Below, piece after piece: positions 5,281 to 10,900 of a DNA stretch of 10,900 bases. The position numbers and the translations under genes are program-made. Position 1 is the first letter of the stretch, and each line of letters opens with the position of its first letter. The stretch comes from JBBSQE01 sp038258095 (GTDB lineage: Bacteria; Actinomycetota; Thermoleophilia; Solirubrobacterales; 70-9), in contig JBBSQE010000105.1 of NCBI GenBank assembly GCA_038258095.1, positions 1 through 10,900 of the forward strand, written 5' to 3'. The notes beneath the pieces were generated by a model. It was given only the letters and a program-made list of their open reading frames with translations. It did no database searches and had not been told where the DNA came from.

Positions 5281-6635
5281 GCGGCGCGCTCGAAGCAGCC
5301 GCGAGCCGGGCGGTCGAGCTTGCGAGCGCGGCCGGCGCTGGGGACGCCGAGGCCTATGTCGTCGAAGAGACCGGCCGCGAGGTCCGGGTCCACGACGGTC
5401 AGGTCGAGTCGCTCACCGCAGCGACCGAGCGCGGCCTGGGTGTCAGGGCATGGATCGGCAACCGCGTCGGCTACGCCTTCGGGACCGATCTCTCCGATGC
5501 GGGCCTCGAGGCCATCGCGGCGCGTGCGGCCGAGGGCGCCGGGATTGCTGATTCCGACGAGAACGCTCGACCTCCACAGCCCGACGGCCAACCGGCCGAG
5601 ATCCCCGGCCTGAGCGACCCATCGGTCAGCGACTGGCCGACGGAGCGCGTCATCGAGCTCGCGCTCGCCGTGGAACGGGAGGCGCTCGCGACGGACGACC
5701 GGGTCACCGGTGTCGAGCAGACCGTCTACGCCGACAGCTCGGAGCGCGTCGCGATCGCATCCTCGACCGGCATCGCCGGCGGCTACAGCGCGTCGAGCGC
5801 ATTCGCCTATCTCCAGGCGCTCGCCCAGGGTGACGGCAGCGCCGAGACCGGCCTCGGGTTCGGAATGGGGCGCGGTCCCGCCGAGCTGGATCCGTCGGAG
5901 ATCGGCAGGGAGGGTGGGGAGCGAGCCGTCTCGATGATCGGTGCCGGGAAGCCGGCCTCCCGCGCCTGCCCCGTCGTGATCGACCCCACCGTTGCGGCCA
6001 GCTTCGCGGGCCTGATCGGGTCGACCCTCGGCGCCGATGCCGTCCAGCGAGACCGTTCGCCGTTTGCGGAGCGCCTCGGCGACGAGATCGCTTCCGCCGC
6101 GCTGGTGCTCACCGACGACGGCATCGACCCCAATGGTCTGGCCTCGTCGCCCTTCGACGGCGAGGGAGTCACCCGGCGCCGGACGGCCCTGATCGCCGAC
6201 GGCCGCCTGCAGACGTTCCTTCACGACACCTACACGGCGCGGCGCGGAGCGGCGCATTCGACCGGCAACGCGGGGCGTGGGGGGTACCGCTCCCAACCGT
6301 CCGTATCGGCGTCGAACCTCGTCGTCGGTGAGGGAAGGGACAGCTTCGAGCAGCTTCTCGCCGAGGCCGGCGACGGGATCTTCGTGACCGATGTGGCCGG
6401 GCTTCATTCGGGCGTCAACCCTGTGTCCGGTGTCTTCTCGGTCGGTGCGTCCGGCCGGGCGATCTCCGGCGGCGAACTCGCCGAGCCGGTTCGGGAGTTC
6501 ACGATCGCCTCCGACCTCGTCTCGATGCTCCGCGCGGTCAGCGCCGCCGGGGCCGAGTCCCGCTGGGTGCCGTTCGGCGGGTCGGTCCGCACGCCGCCGC
6601 TGCTGGTGTCGCGGATGACGGTGAGCGGGGCGTAG
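5277..6635 (+). CDS. pmbA: TldE/PmbA, non-catalytic partner of TldD (452 aa)
   Basis: Partner subunit of the TldD protease; known members share the TldD fold but lack the zinc motif and help hold the substrate. That fits here: no HExxxH is present, while family stretches are: the N-terminal AYVVEETGREVRVHDGQVESL region, STGIAGGYSASSAFAYLQA, RRRTALIADGRLQTFLHDTYTARR, HSTGNAGRGGYRSQPSVSASNL and the diagnostic LHSGVNPVSGVFSVGASG. The frame is open for 175 codons inside tldD. I choose TTG at 5277 because it overlaps the tldD stop as TTGA, has a G-rich stretch (GGTGGGACCGAGG) before it, and leaves the usual N-terminus (ALEAAASRAVELA). No other start codon occurs soon after it. The length agrees with E. 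coli PmbA. Confidence 0.92.
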   Translation: MSGALEAAASRAVELASAAGAGDAEAYVVEETGREVRVHDGQVESLTAATERGLGVRAWIGNRVGYAFGTDLSDAGLEAIAARAAEGAGIADSDENARPPQPDGQPAEIPGLSDPSVSDWPTERVIELALAVEREALATDDRVTGVEQTVYADSSERVAIASSTGIAGGYSASSAFAYLQALAQGDGSAETGLGFGMGRGPAELDPSEIGREGGERAVSMIGAGKPASRACPVVIDPTVAASFAGLIGSTLGADAVQRDRSPFAERLGDEIASAALVLTDDGIDPNGLASSPFDGEGVTRRRTALIADGRLQTFLHDTYTARRGAAHSTGNAGRGGYRSQPSVSASNLVVGEGRDSFEQLLAEAGDGIFVTDVAGLHSGVNPVSGVFSVGASGRAISGGELAEPVREFTIASDLVSMLRAVSAAGAESRWVPFGGSVRTPPLLVSRMTVSGA

Positions 6636-6652
6636 CCGTACGGAGCGCGGCT

Positions 6653-6712
6653 GGAGATTTGTTCTCCGCCCCCATTGTTAGGGTGCCCCGCCCCCACACA
6701 AAGATCAAGGAG
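6653..6712 (+). promoter_or_regulatory. Promoter and ribosome-binding site of the HU gene
   Basis: TAGGGT at 6679-6684 fits a TANNNT -10 element; transcription would then start near 6691 and leave a leader of about 30 nt. A -35 element is poor (TTGTTC at 6659-6664 is too close at 14 bp). A small hairpin GGAGA-TTTGT-TCTCC (6653-6667) lies just upstream and may be a weak terminator of the tldE operon or an operator. AAGGAG at 6707-6712 is a strong Shine-Dalgarno site ten bases before the GTG at 6723. A TTG at 6675 is in the same frame, but the Shine-Dalgarno site and HU alignment rule it out as the start. Confidence 0.5.
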
Positions 6713-6722
6713 AACTTCGAAC

Positions 6723-7004
6723 GTGACAAAGGCTGAATTCCTAGAGCAGCTCGCAGGTGACGACCGCATCGATTCCAAGAAGGCGGCGGGAGACGCCGTC
6801 GATGCGGTCCTCGAGACGATCACCGCAGCTCTCAAAAGGGGCGACGAGGTCAGCTTCACCGGCTTCGGCAAGTTCCACGTCGCCGAGCGCGGGCCGCGTC
6901 AGGGTGTAAACCCGCGTACCGGCGAGCGCATCACGATCCCGGGCGGCAAGGTGCCGCGCTTCTCGGCCGGCTCGGCCCTGAAGGCCCAGGTCAAGGGAAG
7001 CTGA
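6723..7004 (+). CDS. HU-family nucleoid DNA-binding protein (93 aa)
   Basis: Histone-like dimer that bends and compacts DNA. Starting at the GTG gives TKAEFLEQLAG, the normal HU N-terminus. Helical dimer part about 2-40 (ending TAALKRGDEV), then GFGKFHVAERGPRQGVNPRTGERITIPGGKVPRFSAGSALKAQV. Two beta-arms are in this stretch, with the DNA-intercalating Pro64 in NPRTGE, followed by the closing helix. At 93 residues it is the plain HU length: it lacks the long lysine/alanine-rich C-terminal tail known from mycobacterial and streptomycete HupB/HupS. It has its own promoter-like -10 and a strong ribosome-binding site, consistent with high expression. Its last codons overlap the presumed CTG start of pyrF. 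HU and IHF are close relatives; the lack of IHF-specific marks and homodimer-type sequence favour HU. Confidence 0.93.
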   Translation: MTKAEFLEQLAGDDRIDSKKAAGDAVDAVLETITAALKRGDEVSFTGFGKFHVAERGPRQGVNPRTGERITIPGGKVPRFSAGSALKAQVKGS

Positions 7005-7888
7005 CGCCCTCGCCGTTCGCAGACCGGCTCGCGGCGCTCGTCTCCGAGCGTCGCAGCCAGGTCTGCCTCGGGCTCGACCCCGACCCTGAGAAGACCGGGG
7101 CCGCGGGGGTGGAGCCTGATGTCGGGTCACCGGCTGAGCGCGCCGGTCGCGCGGTCGCCGATCACTGCCGGCATCTCATCGAGGCAGCCGGGCCGGCCTG
7201 CGTTGCCGTCAAGCCGCAGCTCGCCTGCTTCGAGCGCCTCGGTGCGCCGGGATGGGCTGCCCTCGCGGAGGTCACCGCCGCCGCACAGGCCGCGGGCCTT
7301 CTGGTGATCGCCGACGGCAAGCGGGGCGACGTGCCGGTCACCGCCGCCGCCTACGCTCAGACCCTGGTCGGTGAGACCCCGACGCCGTGGGGCTCGGTGG
7401 CGGGCCTCGGGGCGGATGCCTTCACCGCGAACCCCCTGCTCGGCCGCGATTCGCTTGAGCCGCTCGTCGCCGCCGCCGAGGACGCGGGGGCCGGGATCTT
7501 CCTCCTCGTGCGCACGAGCAATCCCGGTGCGGCTGACGTGCAGGATCTCGCCTCCCCGGATGTCCCGCTTCACGAACGTCTCGCCGCGATCGTCGACGGC
7601 CTCGCCGATCGCCTCGGCGGCTCGGAGGGCCTCAGCGGCGCCGGCGCGGTCGTCGGGGCGACCGAGCCCCAGCACATCGCCCGGTTGCGGGAGCTGATGC
7701 CCCGAGCCGTGTTCCTGGTCCCGGGCGTCGGAGCACAGGGTGGCAAGCCCGAGGACCTCGGGCCGGCGTTCTCAGCTGGGCCCGCATCGGCTCTGGTCGC
7801 AGCATCGCGCGGGATCGCAGCGGCAGCCGATCCCGCCGCCGCCGCGGAGGACCTGAGGGCCAGTGTCTGGGAAATCTCGGCCGGGTAA
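7001..7888 (+). CDS. pyrF: Orotidine 5'-phosphate decarboxylase (295 aa, CTG start)
   Basis: Last step of UMP synthesis: OMP to UMP plus CO2, in the cytoplasm. The catalytic motif ADGKRGDV (104-111) carries the Asp-x-Lys-x-x-Asp tetrad residues Asp105, Lys107 and Asp110. The ligand sites VCLGLDPDPE (21-30, Asp26), AVKPQ (Lys71), LVPGVGAQGG and the terminal ASRGI (phosphate grip) are all present. It belongs to the longer PyrF group found in actinobacteria and myxobacteria. The only ordinary start codon, GTG at 7109, would remove CLGLDPD and so cannot be right. No ATG, GTG or TTG occurs in frame between 6902 and 7109. The CTG at 7001 overlaps the HU stop as CTGA and gives the expected N-terminus TPSPFADRLAALVSERR, with AAGGGAAG just before it. 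Translation is therefore probably by reinitiation after HU. Confidence 0.88.
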   Translation: MTPSPFADRLAALVSERRSQVCLGLDPDPEKTGAAGVEPDVGSPAERAGRAVADHCRHLIEAAGPACVAVKPQLACFERLGAPGWAALAEVTAAAQAAGLLVIADGKRGDVPVTAAAYAQTLVGETPTPWGSVAGLGADAFTANPLLGRDSLEPLVAAAEDAGAGIFLLVRTSNPGAADVQDLASPDVPLHERLAAIVDGLADRLGGSEGLSGAGAVVGATEPQHIARLRELMPRAVFLVPGVGAQGGKPEDLGPAFSAGPASALVAASRGIAAAADPAAAAEDLRASVWEISAG

Positions 7889-7945
7889 AGGCCCCTCGAC
7901 CGTCTATACCATCTCGCGCTGCCATCGGACCCGAAGCCCCCTCGC
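7889..7945 (+). promoter_or_regulatory. Short spacer with -10-like TATACC before the LysM gene
   Basis: The 57-bp gap contains TATACC (7905-7910), a reasonable -10 with no convincing -35, which would put transcription start about 28 nt before the LysM ATG at 7946. No hairpin terminator for pyrF is visible, so read-through from the HU-pyrF unit is equally possible. Confidence 0.3.
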
Positions 7946-8281
7946 ATGCAGAGAACCCGCAAAGCCATCACGAGATTGCTCGCCGTCCTGGCGGTCGTCG
8001 CTGCGTTCATCGCGATCTATGTCGTCGTGTTGAACGGGACGAAGTCATCGGGCGACGGCAAGGGAAGGGGGAACCAACCCACGAAGCAGGCCGGAAAGGG
8101 CAAGTCGAATGGCAAGCCCAAGAAGCAGATCAAGACGCCAGCCACCTACAAGATCAAGGAGGGCGACACCCTCCAGGCCATCGCCGGGCGGTACGGCCTC
8201 CGCGTCTCGACCATCCTCGGGCTGAACCCGGAGATCGACGCACAGTCCCTTGCGGTCGGCGCCAAGCTGAAACTCCGCTGA
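7946..8281 (+). CDS. Membrane-anchored LysM-domain protein (111 aa)
   Basis: Probable extracytoplasmic peptidoglycan-binding protein. Basic N-terminus MQRTRKAITR, one membrane helix (about 11-29, LLAVLAVVAAFIAIYVVVL), a lysine/glycine-rich linker (31-63), then one LysM domain from residue 67 to the end: ATYKIKEGDTLQAIAGRYGL, ILGLNPEI and the closing LAVGAKLKLR. LysM modules bind N-acetylglucosamine chains of cell wall. The helix has no clear cleavage site, so it is likely a type II anchor with the LysM outside. The charged linker could contact acidic wall polymers. The ATG at 7946 has little Shine-Dalgarno sequence. It is followed directly by the D-Ala-D-Ala carboxypeptidase through a CTGA overlap, so the two wall proteins are probably made together. 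Confidence 0.88.
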   Translation: MQRTRKAITRLLAVLAVVAAFIAIYVVVLNGTKSSGDGKGRGNQPTKQAGKGKSNGKPKKQIKTPATYKIKEGDTLQAIAGRYGLRVSTILGLNPEIDAQSLAVGAKLKLR

Positions 8282-9630
8282 CCCGCCTCCCGAGGCTGCC
8301 GGGCCGCCAATCGCTCTGCGGGCTTTCGCTTGCACTCGTGTGTGTGCTCGCTTGCGGCGCGCTCGTCCTCGCTCTCGGAGCACCATCGGCCCGGGCCGAC
8401 GCTCCTCCGCGACTCGACGCGCGAGCCTGGACGCTGATCGACGCCCGGACCGGAGATGTCCTCGCTTCCCACGGCGCGAAGCGCCACTTGTCGATTGCCA
8501 GCACGACGAAGCTGATGACCGCCTACCTGGTGCTCAAGCAGCTGCCGCTCGACAAGCGGATCAAGGAGGCGCCCTACGACGCGATCCCGGCCGAGTCCCT
8601 GCTCGGCGTGCCTGCCGGGTCCACGATCAGCGTGCGGGACCTCCTCTATGGGCTGATCCTGCGAAGCGGCAACGACGCGGCGTACACGCTGGCCCTCGCC
8701 ACCGCGGGCTCCGAGACCCGGTTCGTCCGCGAGATGAACGTGCGGGCCGCGGCGCTCGGGCTCACCGACACGCACTACTCCAACCCGATCGGCCTCGATG
8801 AGCCGGGAAACTACTCGAGCGCCGCTGACCTGGCGACCCTCGCGCAGCGCCTGCTCGGGATCCCGGCGTTCGCCCGGATCGCCGATGCGCGCGACGAGGA
8901 GCTCCGAAGCGTGGACCCTCCGTTCTCGATCATCACTCGCAACTCGCTGCTCTTCCGAGCGCCGTACGCGACCGGCGTGAAGACCGGCCACACCCTGGGC
9001 GCCGGGTACGTCCTCGTCGGATCGGCCCAGCGCAGAGGCACGAAGCTGATCTCCGCCGTGCTTGGAGCCCCCAGCGAGGAGGCCCGCGACACGGACTCGC
9101 TCGAGCTTCTCGACTACGGCTTCAGCCTGTTCACGAAGCGGAGCGCGATTCGTAAGGGTCGTGTCTACGCCAGGCCAGACATCGAGTACTCCGGGGGGGA
9201 GCTACCGCTGAGGGCGGCGCGTGGAGTCAAGCTCGGCGTTCGCCGCGGGCAGAGCGTCGATGTCAAGGTGCGAGCGCCCTCGGAGGTGACCGGGCCCCTC
9301 GCACGGGGAAGACGTCTCGGCACCGCATCCGTCTTCGTCGACGGGCGAAAGGCTGCAGTCGTCGCGCTGGTCGCCTCGCGCGCCGTCCCCGAAGCGTCGA
9401 CCTTCGACCGGGTCGAGAGCTTCGCGCGTGACAACACGATTGCCCTCATCATCGCCGTATTCGCGATACTTCTTGCTCTCCTGATGCTGCGGCGCCTATG
9501 GAGGCGCCTGCGAGGCAGGGAGGGAGGAGAGGCCGACGAGATGCGGGACGACATGCGAGCGGATCGCGAGCAGCGGCGCGGCGAGCGTGAGGATCGACGG
9601 ATAGAACGGGTAGAGGGAGAAGGCCGATGA
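8278..9630 (+). CDS. D-alanyl-D-alanine carboxypeptidase (S11 family, 450 aa from CTG start)
   Basis: Penicillin-binding protein of the PBP5/DacA type that trims the terminal D-Ala from peptidoglycan stem peptides outside the membrane. The three active-site motifs are intact: SIASTTK (Ser75 nucleophile, Lys78), RSGN (Ser130-Gly-Asn132) and GVKTG (Lys235). After the catalytic part comes a beta-rich domain (about 295-370), then a membrane helix (387-405, NTIALIIAVFAILLALLML) and a charged, Arg/Glu-rich cytoplasmic tail of about 45 residues. The GTG at 8338 would give a signal peptide with no positive n-region (MCVLACG). The in-frame CTG at 8278 overlaps the LysM stop as CTGA and adds TRLPRLPGRQ, a proper basic n-region before the hydrophobic core and the SARA/DA cleavage site, so I prefer it. 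A CTG at 8296 is a further option. No Shine-Dalgarno site is seen at 8278. Confidence 0.88.
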   Translation: MTRLPRLPGRQSLCGLSLALVCVLACGALVLALGAPSARADAPPRLDARAWTLIDARTGDVLASHGAKRHLSIASTTKLMTAYLVLKQLPLDKRIKEAPYDAIPAESLLGVPAGSTISVRDLLYGLILRSGNDAAYTLALATAGSETRFVREMNVRAAALGLTDTHYSNPIGLDEPGNYSSAADLATLAQRLLGIPAFARIADARDEELRSVDPPFSIITRNSLLFRAPYATGVKTGHTLGAGYVLVGSAQRRGTKLISAVLGAPSEEARDTDSLELLDYGFSLFTKRSAIRKGRVYARPDIEYSGGELPLRAARGVKLGVRRGQSVDVKVRAPSEVTGPLARGRRLGTASVFVDGRKAAVVALVASRAVPEASTFDRVESFARDNTIALIIAVFAILLALLMLRRLWRRLRGREGGEADEMRDDMRADREQRRGEREDRRIERVEGEGR

Positions 9631-10586
9631 TCCTCACCGTGACCATGAACGCCGCCATCGACCGCACCGTTGCGGTCCCGAACTTCCGCCAGGGCCACCG
9701 CCACCGGGTCGTGGAGAGCCGCACCGGCGCGGGCGGCAAGGGCATCAACGTCGCCCGGGCCCTCGGGCTGCTCGGTCGTCCCGTCATCGCCACGGGCCTC
9801 GCAGGGGGCGCCACCGGCGCGCGGGTGCTCGAAGTCCTCGAGGAGGAGTCGGTCCTCACCGACTTCACGCGGATCAAGGGCGAGACCCGGACGAACCTCG
9901 CCGTCATCGACCCGACGTCGGGAGAGCAGACCGAGATCAACGAGCGCGGGCCCGAGGTGACCGATCTGGAGGTAGAGGCCTTTTTCGAGCGCCTCGACTA
10001 CCTGGCCCGTGGCGCCCGGATCTGCGTATTGGCGGGGAGCCTCCCCCCGAATGCCGATGTCGAGCTCTACGCGCGCCTCGTGCACGGTCTCCAGGACCGC
10101 GGCATCACGACCGTCCTCGACGCCGAGGGCGAGGCGATGCGCGCCGGCCTGCGCGCCGGCGCCTCGGTCGTGACGCCCAACGAGCTCGAGGCCGAGGAGC
10201 TGGTCGGCCAAGAGTTCGGGGACCCGTCGGACCTCGCCCGCGGCTTGACCGAGCTCGTCGAGATGGGCTCAACCGAGGCCGTGATCACCCAGCCGAGCGG
10301 CTGCGTTGCCCTGGTCGGGGAGCCTCACCACCGCCAGTGCCTCACGGTGTCGACCGAGCCGCTCGGGCCGATCTCCACGGTCGGCTCGGGTGACGCCTTC
10401 GTCGCCGGCTACGTCGCTGCTCGCTACGACGGCGGCTCACCGGGCGAATGCCTCGCCTACGGAGTGGCCTGCGGCGCCGAGTCGACCCAGCACTTCGGCG
10501 CCGGAACCGTCGACCGGGACCGCGTAGAGAGAATCCTCGGCCAGGTCGAGGTCCGCGAGCTCGAAGTGCCCGCCCGAGTGGGCTGA
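9627..10586 (+). CDS. PfkB-family sugar-phosphate kinase, 1-phosphofructokinase/tagatose-6-phosphate kinase type (319 aa)
   Basis: Cytoplasmic ATP-dependent kinase of the ribokinase fold, most like FruK/LacC/PfkB, which phosphorylate fructose 1-phosphate, tagatose 6-phosphate or fructose 6-phosphate. Marks: the N-terminal VTMNAAIDRTVAV, GAGGKGINVARAL (34-46, first PfkB signature), TPNELEAEEL (183-192, NxxE metal motif) and STVGSGDAFVAGY (250-262, second signature; Asp256 is the catalytic base, in GSGD rather than the commoner GAGD). Which sugar phosphate it uses cannot be told from this. The ATG overlaps the carboxypeptidase stop (ATGA) and has GGGAGAAGG before it, so it is translationally coupled to a cell-wall gene with no obvious metabolic link. 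The length fits the family. Confidence 0.9.
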   Translation: MILTVTMNAAIDRTVAVPNFRQGHRHRVVESRTGAGGKGINVARALGLLGRPVIATGLAGGATGARVLEVLEEESVLTDFTRIKGETRTNLAVIDPTSGEQTEINERGPEVTDLEVEAFFERLDYLARGARICVLAGSLPPNADVELYARLVHGLQDRGITTVLDAEGEAMRAGLRAGASVVTPNELEAEELVGQEFGDPSDLARGLTELVEMGSTEAVITQPSGCVALVGEPHHRQCLTVSTEPLGPISTVGSGDAFVAGYVAARYDGGSPGECLAYGVACGAESTQHFGAGTVDRDRVERILGQVEVRELEVPARVG

Positions 10587-10587
10587 C

Positions 10588-10619
10588 GCCGCGGCGGCCG
10601 GAGCGCCGGCCCCCGCGGC
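10588..10619 (+). terminator. GC-rich hairpin after pfkB-type gene
   Basis: Two stacked stems start one base after the stop: outer GCCGCGG (10588-10594) with CCGCGGC (10613-10619), inner GGCCGG (10596-10601) with CCGGCC (10606-10611), loop AGCG, and one bulged C on each side. This makes 13 GC pairs of 14 bases or fewer per arm. No T run follows, as is usual for tail-less actinobacterial terminators. Probable end of the carboxypeptidase-kinase transcript. Confidence 0.5.
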
Positions 10620-10684
10620 ACGCCGAGCGGGGCGAAAGGGTGTGTTGGCGCCGCGTAAGTGCCGGCGGGCCGCCCGCGACGAAG

Positions 10685-10730
10685 TCGTTGTGGGATCCAC
10701 AGCGCCATGGCACCGCTGGTTCCACAACGA
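10685..10730 (+). promoter_or_regulatory. Long imperfect hairpin in the right-edge leader
   Basis: The outer stem TCGTTGTGG (10685-10693) pairs with CCACAACGA (10722-10730). It continues inward through GGATCC opposite GGTTCC and AGCG opposite CGCT, with a small AC bulge, to a loop around CCATGGCAC. The base pairing is extensive for its length and the sequence is less GC-extreme than its surroundings, which suggests a selected RNA structure rather than composition. I could not match it to a named RNA family. Confidence 0.4.
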
Positions 10731-10798
10731 TGCTCAGCCCGGTGCCGGCGCAGCCCGGCGGTCACGTCGGTAGAAGTGGTGTAACGAGCCCGTAGCGG

Positions 10799-10826
10799 CA
10801 GGGGTGGTTCCGCGGAACCACCCCTG
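10799..10826 (+). promoter_or_regulatory. Perfect 28-bp palindrome with T-box-like core
   Basis: The half-site CAGGGGTGGTTCCG is followed exactly by its reverse complement. The core AGGGGTGGTTCCGCGG resembles the T-box consensus AGGGTGGNACCGCG, with UGGU where tRNA 3' ends pair; known actinobacterial T-boxes precede ileS, and tRNA-Ile would fit UGGU. Against this, UGGU is fully paired in the palindrome, the usual AANN before AGGG is absent, and the symmetric sequence gives the same core on both strands. A terminator without T run, or a dimeric-protein operator, remain alternatives. Confidence 0.3.
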
Positions 10827-10883
10827 AGAAAAGTTCCGGCCACCGCGGGCCCCAGACTCATCGGTTGAGGACCAACCCAATCG

Positions 10884-10900
10884 ATGAAGGGACACCACGA
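10884..10900 (+). promoter_or_regulatory. Possible translation start region of a downstream gene
   Basis: AAGGGA (10887-10892) is a fair Shine-Dalgarno site eight bases before the window edge, so a start codon may lie immediately outside. Alternatively the ATG at 10884 starts a frame MKGHH that runs off the edge; its only upstream GAGG is rather far away (14 nt). The hairpin ending CGATGA at 10887 abuts the site and could control its access. Confidence 0.3.

Larger units (their letters stand above)
10620..10900. other. Gene-free, highly structured stretch at the right edge
   Basis: Reading frames across this stretch on both strands are arginine/proline-rich shadows without ribosome-binding sites, so I see no gene. 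It contains, in order on the + strand, a small CGAC-GAA-GTCG hairpin (10676-10686), a long imperfect hairpin (10685-10730), two copies of CAGCCCGG (10736-10743, 10751-10758), a perfect 28-bp palindrome (10799-10826), and a hairpin TCATCGGTTG...CAACC...CGATGA (10858-10887) next to a possible ribosome-binding site. Taken together it looks like a structured 5' leader of a gene that begins at or beyond the window edge. Confidence 0.5.

Noticed and set aside
5205..6407. 400-codon minus-strand open frame opposite tldE
   Set aside because: Shadow frame produced by high-GC codon bias; tldE on the + strand is clearly coding.
9165..10211. 348-codon minus-strand open frame opposite the carboxypeptidase and kinase
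   Set aside because: Shadow of two confidently identified genes and crosses their junction; no recognisable domain.
10457..10861. Minus-strand frame through the right-edge gap
   Set aside because: Low-complexity Arg/Pro/Ala sequence passing through the palindrome and hairpins and into the kinase gene; no ribosome-binding site.
10587..10900. RNase P RNA, tmRNA, SRP RNA, 6C RNA, cobalamin, ZTP, c-di-AMP or fluoride element
   Set aside because: I looked on both strands for the conserved cores (for example GAGGAAAGTCCGG of RNase P and the GGAAGCAGC region of SRP RNA) and did not find them.
1..10900. CRISPR array, insertion sequence, integrase or tRNA
   Set aside because: No regularly spaced direct repeats, no transposase or recombinase motifs and no cloverleaf with a TTCGA-type arm were seen.

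Overview
This is a high-GC window with strong C/G preference at third codon positions, GTG/TTG/CTG starts and stop-start overlaps. That points to an actinobacterium, probably of the Thermoleophilia/Solirubrobacterales type. The lineage is inferred from style and gene content, not from a marker gene. Almost everything lies on the + strand. The genes are mostly housekeeping: RNA maturation, nucleotide hygiene, metal efflux, TldD/TldE proteolysis, nucleoid structure, pyrimidine synthesis, cell-wall maturation and sugar-phosphate kinase activity.

Layout. At the left edge the first codons of a divergent minus-strand gene may be present (1-27). A gene-free stretch follows (28-365). Next comes an orphan Flp-type pilin (366-614) with a long inverted repeat just after its stop. 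The pair rph-rdgB (840-2181) is followed closely by a zinc-type CDF transporter (2199-3110). A previously easy-to-miss 49-residue two-helix membrane protein lies on the minus strand (3136-3285), convergent with the transporter. It is divergent, by only 20 bp, from a tightly packed + strand operon (3306-6635): Roadblock/LC7-like protein, 72-residue basic unknown protein, TldD, TldE.

A second unit starts at a recognisable promoter and Shine-Dalgarno site: HU nucleoid protein (6723-7004), then pyrF, whose only start that keeps the catalytic N-terminus is a CTG overlapping the HU stop. After a short gap come a membrane-anchored LysM protein (7946-8281), a D-Ala-D-Ala carboxypeptidase (again best read from a CTG overlapping the previous stop) and a PfkB-family kinase coupled by ATGA. 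The right end (10587-10900) has no convincing gene. It holds a GC hairpin after pfkB, a long imperfect hairpin, and a perfect 28-bp palindrome whose core resembles the T-box sequence, then a possible ribosome-binding site for a gene beyond the window.

The main points for a second look are: (a) all four NTGA overlaps (ATGA, GTGA, TTGA, CTGA) are used, which implies two CTG starts; (b) the coupled Roadblock-unknown-TldD-TldE operon; (c) the small minus-strand membrane gene and its very short divergent promoter region; (d) the structured leader-like region at the right edge.
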